Assembly (NCBI RefSeq): GCF_009738185.1
Contig: NZ_CP046509.1
Location: 1,987,501-2,051,500, forward strand
DNA: 64,000 nt
Reading direction: 5' to 3'
Source: Erwinia sorbitola
GTDB lineage: Bacteria; Pseudomonadota; Gammaproteobacteria; Enterobacterales; Enterobacteriaceae
The translations under genes and the position numbers were made by a program. The stretch's first letter is position 1, and each line of letters begins with the position of its first letter. The notes beneath the pieces are model-generated. The model was not told the origin of the DNA. It searched no databases and saw only the letters and a list, made by a program, of their open reading frames with translations. This document shows, piece by piece, positions 52,801 to 60,228 of this stretch.

Positions 52801-52871
52801 GCAGTCAGGTCAAGCGTATTGAAGGTAGCGGTATACGCCATCCTCTACAGGCTTTACTGGAGATTGTTTAA
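49815..52871 (+). CDS. ydiJ: FAD-linked oxidase / 4Fe-4S protein YdiJ (D-2-hydroxyglutarate dehydrogenase type)
   Basis: Large 1018-residue dehydrogenase. An N-terminal PCMH-type FAD domain (about 45-270; FAPRGGGTGTNGQSLN, STSNRATLGGMINTDASGQGS) is followed by the FAD-oxidase C domain (to about 550; GHVDAGVLHVRP, HGKGFRAEY), then an Fe-S domain CLACKACSTQCPIKID, and a C-terminal CCG region (CCGMAGTYGHE). This is the architecture of bacterial D-2-HGA dehydrogenase, which feeds electrons to the respiratory chain. The stop overlaps the menI start by one base (TAATG), so they are coupled. Confidence 0.93.
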   Translation: MIPQISQAPGLVPLVLSFLDALKQNGFSGDTATSYADRLIMSTDNSIYQLLPDAVIFPRSTADVALIARLADDIRFASLVFAPRGGGTGTNGQSLNQGIVVDMSRHMKRILDINVEEGWVKVEAGVIKDQLNAYLKPFGYFFSPELSTSNRATLGGMINTDASGQGSLVYGKTSDHVLGLKAVLLGGEVMDTYAIPVSEAEKRAQVPGAEGDIYRVVLDRCREQRELIVDKFPKLNRFLTGYDLRHVLSDDLQQLDLTRILCGAEGTLAFIAEATLDITPIPKVRRLVNIKYDSFDSALRNAPFMVEAQALSVETVDSKVLNLAREDIVWHSVSELITDVPDKEMLGLNMVEFAGNDKALIDSQVESLCQRLDTLMVQRQGGVIGYQLCNDVAGIERIYGMRKKAVGLLGNAKGRAKPIPFVEDTCVPPQNLADYIVEFRALLDGHNLSYGMFGHVDAGVLHVRPALDMCDPQQEMLMKQISDEVVALTARYGGLLWGEHGKGFRAEYSPAFFGEVLYNELRRIKAAFDPANRLNPGKICAPLGVDDPMLKVDAVKRGTYDRQIPVNVRSDWRGAMECNGNGLCFNFDVKSPMCPSMKITSNRMHSPKGRATLTREWLRLLAEQGVDPLVLEQQLPSKGISLRGMIERTRNSWQAKRGQYDFSHEVKEAMSGCLACKACSTQCPIKIDVPGFRSRFLQLYHTRYLRPASDYLVATVESYAPLMAKAPKTFNFFLRQPWVKSLSKRHIGMVDLPLLSSPTLKQQLAGHRASSTTLEELEKMSAEQRAQCVLVVQDPFTSYYEAQLIGDFVQLIEKLGFRPVVLPFSPNGKAQHIKGFLQQFARTAQKTADFLNRVAQLNMPLVGVDPALVLCYRDEYREVLGEKRGNFHVQLVHEWLQNALAARDPQPVAPAEPWYLFGHCTEVTALPGSVKQWETIFARFGAKLENVSVGCCGMAGTYGHEAKNLENSLGIYALSWQQALQKLPRQRCLSTGYSCRSQVKRIEGSGIRHPLQALLEIV

Positions 52872-53284
52872 TGGGAATCTGGCAGCGTGAAGCAACGCTT
52901 GAGCAGCTAAATTTACGTAGTAAAGAGACAATGGTGGAGCATATCGGCATCCGCTTTACGCTACTGGATGATGACAGCATAGAAGCGGTAATGCCCGTCG
53001 ATCGTCGGACGCGCCAGCCGTTTGGATTGCTGCATGGTGGCGCATCGGTGGTGCTGGCGGAAACCCTCGGCTCAATGGCTGGCTATCTCTGCACCACGGG
53101 TGAGCAGCAGGTCGTAGGCCTGGAAATCAATGCTAATCATCTGCGTGCTGCGCGTGAAGGAGAGGTGCGGGGAGTGTGCCGTGCCGTGCATATCGGGCGG
53201 CGCAATCAGGTGTGGCAAATAGAAATTTTCGACGACAATAACCGCTTGTGCTGTACGTCCCGCCTCACAACTGCTGTGATTTGA
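52871..53284 (+). CDS. menI: 1,4-dihydroxy-2-naphthoyl-CoA hydrolase
   Basis: Hot-dog-fold thioesterase (YdiI) that frees DHNA for menaquinone synthesis. 137 residues. The catalytic Glu-64 is in VVLAETLGSMAG, and His-55 in GLLHGGAS lines the active site. The rest matches E. coli MenI (VGLEINANHLRAAREG). It is coupled to ydiJ and followed by a terminator. EntH is a close paralogue, but position and blocks favour MenI. Confidence 0.95.
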   Translation: MGIWQREATLEQLNLRSKETMVEHIGIRFTLLDDDSIEAVMPVDRRTRQPFGLLHGGASVVLAETLGSMAGYLCTTGEQQVVGLEINANHLRAAREGEVRGVCRAVHIGRRNQVWQIEIFDDNNRLCCTSRLTTAVI

Positions 53285-53288
53285 CCTA

Positions 53289-53316
53289 TAACCCCGTTAT
53301 TTACGGGGTTTTTTTG
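53289..53316 (+). terminator. menI terminator
   Basis: ACCCCGT (53291-53297) and ACGGGGT (53303-53309) around TATTT, followed by T-rich sequence. Confidence 0.92.
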
Positions 53317-53347
53317 CATCACCAGCACGCGTTATAATGCTTCCAGA

Positions 53348-53752
53348 TTACATTATCCACGACGCGTGCTTAACAAACTCGCTTTGCAACACGCTCGCTT
53401 TATCCCATTCGCCATTCATTGCCAGCTGATGACAAAGGCGACTCAGGGAGTGGCGTGCCAGTTGCCAGGCCTGCATCCTGTAAAGCCGCTCGCGCGAGGT
53501 GTCGCTCAACTCAACAACCAGTCGTTGATGGAGTTTTCCCATAGCGTGAAGATAGCTCTGATCGTCGCCATTTAACTGGCAGAGTTCGGCCATGTCGAGG
53601 CAGGTATCATTGAACTTACGTAGCTGTTCAATGGAGCACTCAGGACGGTTTAACCTGGCCTGGGCCATATAAAAATCGACGGTCATATCACGTATGGAAA
53701 ATTTGTACTCATCAATTTTATGTTGCAGCCACGCACTCATCGACAGATTCAT
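53348..53752 (-). CDS. Unknown 134-residue protein under a Fur box
   Basis: I do not recognise this protein. 134 residues, all-helical in appearance, soluble, with no signal peptide or membrane segment. A central block QLRKFNDTCLDMAELCQLNGDDQSYLHAMGKLHQRLV and three Cys are visible; no catalytic motif. A near-perfect Fur site lies 17-35 nt before its ATG, so it should be made only when iron is short. It sits between menI and the suf operon, reading away from suf. Its position suggests a role in iron or Fe-S economy, which is inference. The coding quality (steady codon use, good start) favours a real gene. Confidence 0.75.
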   Translation of the reverse strand: MNLSMSAWLQHKIDEYKFSIRDMTVDFYMAQARLNRPECSIEQLRKFNDTCLDMAELCQLNGDDQSYLHAMGKLHQRLVVELSDTSRERLYRMQAWQLARHSLSRLCHQLAMNGEWDKASVLQSEFVKHASWIM

Positions 53753-54143
53753 TACGGGTTCCAGTCGCGCTAATGATAATCATTATCATATTATAATTAC
53801 GTGAATATACAATCTCTGAGGCGGATTTTTTATTGATAACGCCCGCCTCTCAGAAAAATCGGTGATAACGATAAACGCTTTTTGAGCAATAGCTACAATA
53901 AAGCAGGTAATAAATTTGTTTTGAATAACAAAATATAAACATCTTGTTTTCAAACGCTTATCTTTTCCGTTGCAGGGCCTGACGGGCAGAGCGCAATCTG
54001 TTTCACAGGGTCTAAACTTAGATAAAGAGTCTCTAAAAATGGCCCTGAGCCTTTATCCCTGCAAAACAAGAGGTTGAAGTGATTCTGGTAATCACTAACA
54101 TAGAGGCACTAGCCCGAAGGGCTAACGTATCGTGAGGTAAATT
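53753..54143. promoter_or_regulatory. Divergent region before sufA
   Basis: 391 bp. Holds the Fur box for the unknown gene, AT-rich DNA, and near sufA two tandem hairpins: GTGATT/AATCAC (54079-54095) and TAGCCC-GAA-GGGCTA (54110-54124) just before the sufA ribosome site (GAGG). E. coli suf is controlled here by IscR, OxyR, IHF and Fur; I could not place IscR or OxyR sites with confidence. Confidence 0.5.
53769..53787 (-). promoter_or_regulatory. Fur box upstream of the unknown gene
   Basis: GCTAATGATAATCATTATC matches 18 of 19 bases of the Fur consensus and lies 17 nt upstream of the ATG at 53752. Confidence 0.9.
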
Positions 54144-54518
54144 ATGCAATCAGCAAATCCTGCCACTTTTTCTCCAGAAGACTTTATCTGGAAAGGTCTG
54201 ACGCTTACCGACAGCGCAGCAAAACAAATCATCAACCTGGCCGCAGGCGACCCTGAGATTAAGGGCCTGAAGCTGGGTGTGAAGACCTCCGGCTGTGCCG
54301 GTTTTGGTTACACCATGGACATGGCGAAAGAACCAGCGGCAGATGATTTGGTGTTCAGCCATAACGGTGCGTTGTTATTCGTGCCCCTCCAGGCGATGCC
54401 TTACATTGACGGTACGGAAGTTGATTTCGTCCGTGAAGGCCTGAACCAGATTTTCAAATTTAATAACCCTAAAGCTCAACACGCCTGCGGCTGTGGTGAG
54501 AGCTTTGGCGTTGAGTGA
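54144..54518 (+). CDS. sufA: Fe-S cluster carrier SufA
   Basis: A-type carrier that takes Fe-S clusters from SufBC2D and passes them to apoproteins. 124 residues with the three ligand Cys: Cys-51 in SGCAGFGY and Cys-115/Cys-117 in the C-terminal CGCGESF. Starts the sufABCDSE operon; the stop is followed 5 nt later by the sufB ATG. It has an N-terminal extension similar to E. coli SufA. Confidence 0.96.
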   Translation: MQSANPATFSPEDFIWKGLTLTDSAAKQIINLAAGDPEIKGLKLGVKTSGCAGFGYTMDMAKEPAADDLVFSHNGALLFVPLQAMPYIDGTEVDFVREGLNQIFKFNNPKAQHACGCGESFGVE

Positions 54519-54523
54519 AACTT

Positions 54524-56017
54524 ATGTCCCGTAATACTGACGCGTCTGACGATGTACAGGTTTGGGAAGGCAGCCCTCAGAACTACAAAGAAGGCTTCTT
54601 TACCCAACTGCAAACCGAAGAGTTCGAGCACGGCATCAATGAAGATGTGGTGCGTGCAATCTCGGCTAAACGTAACGAACCTGAGTGGATGCTGGAATTC
54701 CGCCTGAAAGCTTTTGCCGCGTGGCTTGAAATGGAAGAGCCGCACTGGCTGAAAGCCAACTACAAAAAGCTGGATTATCAGGATTACAGCTACTACTCAG
54801 CGCCGTCATGCGGCAACTGTGATGACAGCTGTGCTTCAGAGCCGGGTGCGACTCAGGCCTCAGCGACTGATGCGCCAAATTACCTGACGCAGGAAGTGGA
54901 AGACGCATTCAAACAGCTGGGTGTTCCGGTTCGTGAAGGCCAGGAAGTGGCTGTTGATGCCATATTTGACTCCGTCTCTGTGTCGACCACCTACCGCGAT
55001 AAGCTGGCGAAAGAGGGAATTATTTTCTGTTCGTTCGGTGAAGCTATCCATGAGCACCCGGAGCTGGTGCAACAGTACCTTGGCACCGTGGTTCCGGCTA
55101 ATGACAACTTCTTCGCTGCGCTGAACTCGGCTGTCGCGTCTGACGGTACTTTCGTTTATATCCCGAAAGGGGTGCGTTGTCCGATGGAGCTGTCGACCTA
55201 TTTCCGTATTAATGCGGCGAAAACCGGCCAGTTCGAACGCACAATCCTGATCGCCGATGAAGGCAGCTACGTGAGCTACATCGAAGGTTGCTCCGCGCCG
55301 GTGCGTGACACCTATCAGCTGCATGCAGCGGTGGTGGAAGTGATCATCCACAAAGATGCGGAAGTGAAATACTCCACGGTGCAGAACTGGTTCTCTGGTG
55401 GTGATTCTGAAGGCGGGATCCTCAACTTTGTGACTAAACGTGCGCTGTGTGAAGGGGCGAACAGCAAGATGTCCTGGACGCAGTCTGAAACAGGTTCGGC
55501 AATCACCTGGAAATATCCAAGTGTTATTCTGCGCGGCGACAACTCTATCGGTGAGTTCTTCTCTGTGGCGCTGACCAGCGGACGCCAGCAGGCGGATACC
55601 GGCACCAAGATGATTCACATTGGCAAAAATACCAAGTCGACCATCATCTCCAAAGGGATCTCTGCCGGAACCAGCCAGAATACCTATCGTGGTCTGGTGA
55701 AAATCATGCCAACCGCCACCAATGCGCGTAACTTTACTCAGTGCGACTCAATGCTGATTGGTGCCGAGTGTGGTGCGCATACCTTCCCTTATGTGGAAGT
55801 GCGTAACAACACCGCACAGTTAGAGCACGAAGCGACCACATCACGTATTGGCGAAGATCAGCTGTTCTACTGCCTGCAACGCGGGATCAGTGAAGACGAT
55901 GCGATTTCTATGATTGTTAATGGCTTCTGCAAGGATGTCTTCTCAGAGCTGCCGCTGGAGTTTGCAGTGGAAGCGCAGAAACTGCTGGCAATCAGCCTCG
56001 AACACAGCGTGGGCTAA
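54524..56017 (+). CDS. sufB: Fe-S scaffold subunit SufB
   Basis: Core scaffold of SufBC2D, where clusters form under oxidative stress or iron limitation. 497 residues (495 in E. coli). N-terminal EGFFTQLQTEEFEHG and CGNCDDSCASEPG, a right-handed beta-helix, and the C-terminal cluster region with QCDSMLIGAECGAH and HEATTSRIGEDQLFY. Relative to E. coli, VECRNN reads VEVRNN. The ATG at 54524 is used; a GTG at 54515 overlaps the sufA end. Confidence 0.96.
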   Translation: MSRNTDASDDVQVWEGSPQNYKEGFFTQLQTEEFEHGINEDVVRAISAKRNEPEWMLEFRLKAFAAWLEMEEPHWLKANYKKLDYQDYSYYSAPSCGNCDDSCASEPGATQASATDAPNYLTQEVEDAFKQLGVPVREGQEVAVDAIFDSVSVSTTYRDKLAKEGIIFCSFGEAIHEHPELVQQYLGTVVPANDNFFAALNSAVASDGTFVYIPKGVRCPMELSTYFRINAAKTGQFERTILIADEGSYVSYIEGCSAPVRDTYQLHAAVVEVIIHKDAEVKYSTVQNWFSGGDSEGGILNFVTKRALCEGANSKMSWTQSETGSAITWKYPSVILRGDNSIGEFFSVALTSGRQQADTGTKMIHIGKNTKSTIISKGISAGTSQNTYRGLVKIMPTATNARNFTQCDSMLIGAECGAHTFPYVEVRNNTAQLEHEATTSRIGEDQLFYCLQRGISEDDAISMIVNGFCKDVFSELPLEFAVEAQKLLAISLEHSVG

Positions 56018-56067
56018 CCCGCGCAAAGCATTGATATGGTGCCGGAAAGCACTGCGAAGGAAACATT

Positions 56068-56814
56068 ATGTTAAGCATCAAAGATTTACAGGTAAGCGTA
56101 GAAGACAAAGCTATCCTGCGTGGATTGAATCTTGAAATCAAACCTGGGGAAGTTCACGCCATCATGGGGCCTAACGGCTCAGGGAAAAGTACCCTTTCTG
56201 CTACCCTGGCAGGGCGTGAAGACTATGAAGTCACCGGCGGTTCCGTTGAGTTTAAAGGCAAAGACCTGCTGGAACTGTCACCGGAAGATCGTGCGGGTGA
56301 AGGCATCTTTATGGCTTTCCAGTACCCGGTTGAGATCCCGGGAGTCAGCAACCAGTTCTTCCTGCAAACCTCTGTGAATGCGGTGCGCAAATACCGCGAG
56401 CAGGAAGCGCTGGATCGCTTTGATTTCCAGGACTTCATCGAAGATAAAATCCAGCTGCTGAAAATGCCTGAAGATCTGCTGACTCGCTCAGTCAACGTCG
56501 GTTTTTCCGGCGGTGAGAAAAAGCGTAATGATATCCTGCAAATGGCGATGCTGGAGCCGGATCTGTGCATCCTTGATGAAACTGACTCTGGTCTGGATAT
56601 CGATGCCCTTAAAATCGTGGCAAACGGCGTTAACAATCTGCGCGATGGTAAACGCTCATTTATCATTGTTACGCACTACCAGCGTATTCTTGACTACATC
56701 AAGCCAGACTTCGTGCATGTGCTGTATCAGGGCAAAATTGTGAAATCAGGTGATTTCTCACTGGTTAAACAGTTAGAGGAGCAAGGCTATGGCTGGCTTA
56801 CCGACGAAGAGTGA
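56068..56814 (+). CDS. sufC: Fe-S assembly ATPase SufC
   Basis: ABC-type ATPase subunit that drives the SufBC2D scaffold, cytosolic and without a membrane partner. 248 residues: Walker A GPNGSGKST (34-42), signature FSGGEKKRNDILQ, Walker B LCILDETDSGLDID, switch His in VTHYQRIL. It overlaps sufD by 26 bp, so the two are translationally coupled. Confidence 0.97.
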   Translation: MLSIKDLQVSVEDKAILRGLNLEIKPGEVHAIMGPNGSGKSTLSATLAGREDYEVTGGSVEFKGKDLLELSPEDRAGEGIFMAFQYPVEIPGVSNQFFLQTSVNAVRKYREQEALDRFDFQDFIEDKIQLLKMPEDLLTRSVNVGFSGGEKKRNDILQMAMLEPDLCILDETDSGLDIDALKIVANGVNNLRDGKRSFIIVTHYQRILDYIKPDFVHVLYQGKIVKSGDFSLVKQLEEQGYGWLTDEE

Positions 56815-58066
56815 TAATGCGTTGCAACAGTGGCATCACCTGTTTGAAACGCGTGGTGAAAGCCGTTCGTTGCAGGCACAACAGCACTGGCAGCAGCTGC
56901 TTCGTTTAGGCCTGCCTACGCGTAAGCAGGAAAACTGGAAATATACTCCGCTGGATTCGCTCCTGAGCCACCAGTTCGTGCTGCCTCATCCTGCGCAACT
57001 CAACGCTGCCACTATCGATGAGCTGGCGCTGGCGATTGACGCCGTGCGTCTGGTCTTTATCGACGGTCGCTTTGTTTCTGGGTTGAGCGACAGTGAGTTT
57101 GACCTGTTCTCCATTCAGGTGACCCAGGCGGCTGAACGCCGTGAGTTAAGCGCACCCATTCAGCCTGAGGTGTTCCTGCATCTGACGGAAAGTCTGGCGG
57201 AAGAGGTTACCACTATCCAGCTGGCGCGTGGCAAAGCAGCACCGCGTCCGCTCTATCTGCTGCACATCAGCAGCGGAAGCGCCACGGGCGAGATGAATAC
57301 CTCGCACTACCGTCATCATCTTCAGCTTGAAGAAGCAGCAGAAGCGACGGTGATTGAGCATTACGTTACGCTCAACGGCTGCACCCACTTTACCGGCGCT
57401 CGTTTTACCGCCGACGTGGGTAATAACGCACAGCTGAAGCACTACAATCTCTGCTTTGAAGACCAGAGCAGCTATCACTTCTCACATAACGACCTGATGC
57501 TGGGCCGTGACGTGCGTGTGCAGAGCCACAGCTTCCTGCTGGGTGCGGGCCTGACCCGTCACAACACCAGCACCAGGCTGGAAGGTGAGGGCAGCGATCT
57601 GGTGATCAACAGCCTGATGCTGCCGCTGGACAAAGAAGTGTGCGACAGCCGCACCTATCTGGAGCACAACAAAGGTTATTGCCAGAGCCGTCAGCTGCAT
57701 AAAACTATTGTGCGTGACCGCGCCCGTGCCGTGTTTAATGGCCATATCAAAGTGGCTAAATATGCGCTGAAAACCGACGGTCAGATGAGCAACAACAACC
57801 TGCTGCTGGGGCGTCTGGCAGAGGTGGATACCAAACCGCAGCTGGAAATCTATGCTGATGATGTGAAGTGCGGGCATGGTGCCACTATCGGACGTATCGA
57901 CGAAGAGCAGATGTTCTACCTGCGCTCGCGTGGTATCGACGAAGCTGCGGCCCAGCGCATGATTATCTTTGCTTTTGCCGCTGAGTTAACCGAAGCCATT
58001 TCTGACGAGACTCTGAAAGAAGCCGTCATGCAGCGTATCGCACAGCGTTTCCCTGGAGGACTGTAA
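56789..58066 (+). CDS. sufD: Fe-S scaffold subunit SufD
   Basis: Partner of SufB and SufC in the scaffold, needed for iron entry. 425 residues (423 in E. coli). Shares the beta-helix with SufB; conserved GLPTRKQENWKYTPL near the N-terminus and the C-terminal KCGHGATIGRIDEEQMFYLRSRGI with the His that helps bind the nascent cluster. Begins inside the sufC 3' end and its stop overlaps the sufS start by one base (TAATG). Confidence 0.97.
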   Translation: MAGLPTKSDNALQQWHHLFETRGESRSLQAQQHWQQLLRLGLPTRKQENWKYTPLDSLLSHQFVLPHPAQLNAATIDELALAIDAVRLVFIDGRFVSGLSDSEFDLFSIQVTQAAERRELSAPIQPEVFLHLTESLAEEVTTIQLARGKAAPRPLYLLHISSGSATGEMNTSHYRHHLQLEEAAEATVIEHYVTLNGCTHFTGARFTADVGNNAQLKHYNLCFEDQSSYHFSHNDLMLGRDVRVQSHSFLLGAGLTRHNTSTRLEGEGSDLVINSLMLPLDKEVCDSRTYLEHNKGYCQSRQLHKTIVRDRARAVFNGHIKVAKYALKTDGQMSNNNLLLGRLAEVDTKPQLEIYADDVKCGHGATIGRIDEEQMFYLRSRGIDEAAAQRMIIFAFAAELTEAISDETLKEAVMQRIAQRFPGGL

Positions 58067-59286
58067 TGAGTTTTGACCTGGCCCGCGTTCGGGCGGAGTT
58101 TCCGCTGCTCTCGCGTGAGGTCAACGGGCAACCGCTGGCCTATCTCGACAGTGCAGCCAGCGCGCAAAAGCCGCAGGCAGTCATTGACGCGGAAAGCCGC
58201 TTTTACCAGCACGGTTATGCTGCCGTGCACCGAGGTATTCACACGCTGAGTGCTGAAGCCACCACGGAAATGGAAAATGTGCGCGTCCAGGCGGCACAGT
58301 TTCTTAATGCTGCCTCAGCGGAAGAGATTGTCTTCGTTAAGGGCACCACTGAAGCGATTAATCTGGTTGCTCAGAGCTGGGGCGGCAGCCAGTTACAGCC
58401 GGGTGATAACATCATCATCACTGAGATGGAGCACCACGCTAATATCGTGCCGTGGCAGATGGTGGCCGAGCGCACCGGTGCTGAAGTGCGCTTTATTCCC
58501 CTGACTGCCAGCGGTGAGCTGGATATTACTCAGCTCCCTGCGCTGATTGACAGCCGTACCCGCCTGCTGGCGGTGACGCAGGTCTCCAACGTACTTGGTA
58601 CTGAAAACCCGGTTAAAGCGCTGGTAGCGCAGGCTAAGGCCGCTGGAGTGGTCACGCTGATCGATGGCGCGCAGGCGGTAATGCATCACCATGTTGATGT
58701 GCAGGATCTGGACTGTGATTTTTATGCTTTCTCCGGGCATAAGATTTATGGGCCAACCGGGATTGGCATTCTGTATGGTCGAAAGGCGCTGCTGGATCAG
58801 ATGCCGCCTTGGGAAGGGGGCGGGGCGATGATTGCTACCGTCAGCCTCACCAAAGGCACAACTTACGCCGCCGCTCCATGGCGTTTCGAAGCAGGTTCAC
58901 CGAATACCGGGGCGATTATTGGTCTTGGCGCGGCGATGAAGTGGGTAAGCGATCTGGGTCTGGATGTAATTGCCGAACGCGAGCAGCAGTTAATGCGCTA
59001 TGCACTGGATAAACTGGCATCTGTACCGGATCTGGTGATTTACGGCCCTCAGCAGCGCGCTGGCGTGATTGCATTTAATCTGGGTAAACACCACGCCTTT
59101 GACGTTGGCAGCTTCCTGGATCAGTATGGCATCGCTATTCGTACCGGTCATCACTGTGCCATGCCGTTGATGCACTATTATCAGGTGCCGGCCATGTGTC
59201 GCGCTTCTTTTGTTATCTATAATAGTGAAGAAGAAGCGGATCGCCTGGCCGCCGGGCTGACACGTATTCACCGTTTGCTGGGTTAA
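58066..59286 (+). CDS. sufS: Cysteine desulfurase SufS
   Basis: PLP enzyme that takes sulfur from cysteine and gives it to SufE. 406 residues. The Schiff-base Lys-226 is in FSGHKIYGPTGIG and the persulfide Cys-364 in RTGHHCAMPLM, the same numbers as in E. coli. ITEMEHHANIVPW is the family block. Next gene in the operon, sufE, is pushed 379 bp away by a tandem repeat. Confidence 0.97.
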   Translation: MSFDLARVRAEFPLLSREVNGQPLAYLDSAASAQKPQAVIDAESRFYQHGYAAVHRGIHTLSAEATTEMENVRVQAAQFLNAASAEEIVFVKGTTEAINLVAQSWGGSQLQPGDNIIITEMEHHANIVPWQMVAERTGAEVRFIPLTASGELDITQLPALIDSRTRLLAVTQVSNVLGTENPVKALVAQAKAAGVVTLIDGAQAVMHHHVDVQDLDCDFYAFSGHKIYGPTGIGILYGRKALLDQMPPWEGGGAMIATVSLTKGTTYAAAPWRFEAGSPNTGAIIGLGAAMKWVSDLGLDVIAEREQQLMRYALDKLASVPDLVIYGPQQRAGVIAFNLGKHHAFDVGSFLDQYGIAIRTGHHCAMPLMHYYQVPAMCRASFVIYNSEEEADRLAAGLTRIHRLLG

Positions 59287-59311
59287 GCTTAACCCGTATC
59301 GCTCTTTGAGC

Positions 59312-59639
59312 GCGATGCATGCCTCGATTACCCGACACCGGTTCGTAGGGGCGATGCATGCCTCGATGACCCGACACCGGTTCGTATGGGCGATGCATGT
59401 CTCGGTTACCCGACACCGGTTCGTATGGGCGATGCATGTCTCGGTTACCCGACACCGACCCGTAGGGGCGAGGCATGCCTCGATTACCCGACACCGGCCC
59501 GTAGGGGCGATGCATGCCTCGATTACCCGACACCGGTTCGTAGGGGCGATGCATGTCTCGATTACCCGACACCGGTTCGTAGGGGCGATGCATGTCTCGA
59601 TTACCCGACACCGACCCGTAGGGGCGAGGCATGCCTCGC
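59312..59639 (+). repeat. 39-bp tandem repeat array between sufS and sufE
   Basis: Eight full units of exactly 39 bp start at 59312, 59351, 59390, 59429, 59468, 59507, 59546 and 59585; a ninth, partial unit at 59624 ends in the 16-bp palindrome GCGAGGCATGCCTCGC. Each unit holds GCGATGCATGCCTCGATTAC, then CCGACACCGG, then TTCGTAGGG, with few differences (T/G at position 5, C/T at 11, GGTT/GACC/GGCC near 30). Since 39 is a multiple of 3, all frames stay open, producing false repetitive ORFs on both strands. There are no spacers, so it is not CRISPR. Confidence 0.95.
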
Positions 59640-59665
59640 CCTTGCGTTTTTAAAGTGAGGAAGCA

Positions 59666-60088
59666 ATGGCAACTTTGCCAGATAAAGACAAACTGGTACG
59701 CAACTTTAATCGTTGTGCAAACCAGGAAGAGAAGTATCTCTACATTATTGAACTGGGTGCTCGTCTGCCTGAAGCCACAGACACGCTCCATCAGCCGGAA
59801 AACATTGTTCCAGGCTGCCAGAGCCAGGTATGGATTGTGGTTGATACTGACGAAAGCGGCTGCGTACGCCTGCAAGGCGACAGCGATGCTGCGCTGGTAA
59901 AAGGGCTGATTGCTATTGTCTTCGCGCTTTACCAGAAGATGACCCCGCAGGAAATTGTCGATTTCGACGTGCGTCCCTGGTTTGCCGAGCTTTCACTGAC
60001 TCAGCAGCTCACTCCCTCCCGCTCACAGGGGCTTGAGGCGATGATTCGTGCCATCCGTAAGAAAGCGCTGATTCTTACTCAGGCGTGA
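59666..60088 (+). CDS. sufE: Sulfur acceptor SufE
   Basis: Accepts persulfide sulfur from SufS and carries it to SufB. 140 residues; the acceptor Cys-51 is in IVPGCQSQVW, and RPWFAELSLTQQLTPSRSQGLEAMIRAIR is the conserved C-terminal part. AGGAAG precedes the ATG. In E. coli sufE follows sufS closely, whereas here the tandem repeat lies between, which may change sufE expression relative to sufS. Confidence 0.96.
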   Translation: MATLPDKDKLVRNFNRCANQEEKYLYIIELGARLPEATDTLHQPENIVPGCQSQVWIVVDTDESGCVRLQGDSDAALVKGLIAIVFALYQKMTPQEIVDFDVRPWFAELSLTQQLTPSRSQGLEAMIRAIRKKALILTQA

Positions 60089-60110
60089 GTTGCTACACTT
60101 CTCGGTAAGT

Positions 60111-60137
60111 ACCCCGCTGCGCTACAGTGGGGTGTTT
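60111..60137 (+). terminator. suf operon terminator candidate
   Basis: ACCCCGCTG (60111-60119) and CAGTGGGGT (60125-60133) pair over 9 bp with one G-U pair around CGCTA, then GTTT. The T-run is weak. Confidence 0.6.
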
Positions 60138-60228
60138 ACGCAGGCTGAAGCCGGTTACCGTTGCGTTTATCGCGCGGCAATATGGGGTTCAGTCTGTGTA
60201 CTTATCCATTCATAACCGAGAAATGCGC

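Noticed and set aside
53769..53787. Fur box as direct regulator of sufA
   Set aside because: It lies 357 nt from the sufA start and 17 nt from the divergent gene, so assignment to the unknown gene is stronger.
59312..59639. Possible CRISPR array
   Set aside because: Units are contiguous with no unique spacers and no cas genes are present.
59213..59875. 220-codon minus-strand ORF with repeated MHRPYEPVSGNRD-like units, and plus-strand ORFs at 59306-59658
   Set aside because: The 39-bp DNA repeat is a multiple of three, so all frames stay open and give repetitive peptides. The minus ORF also runs into sufS and sufE coding DNA and has no ribosome site.
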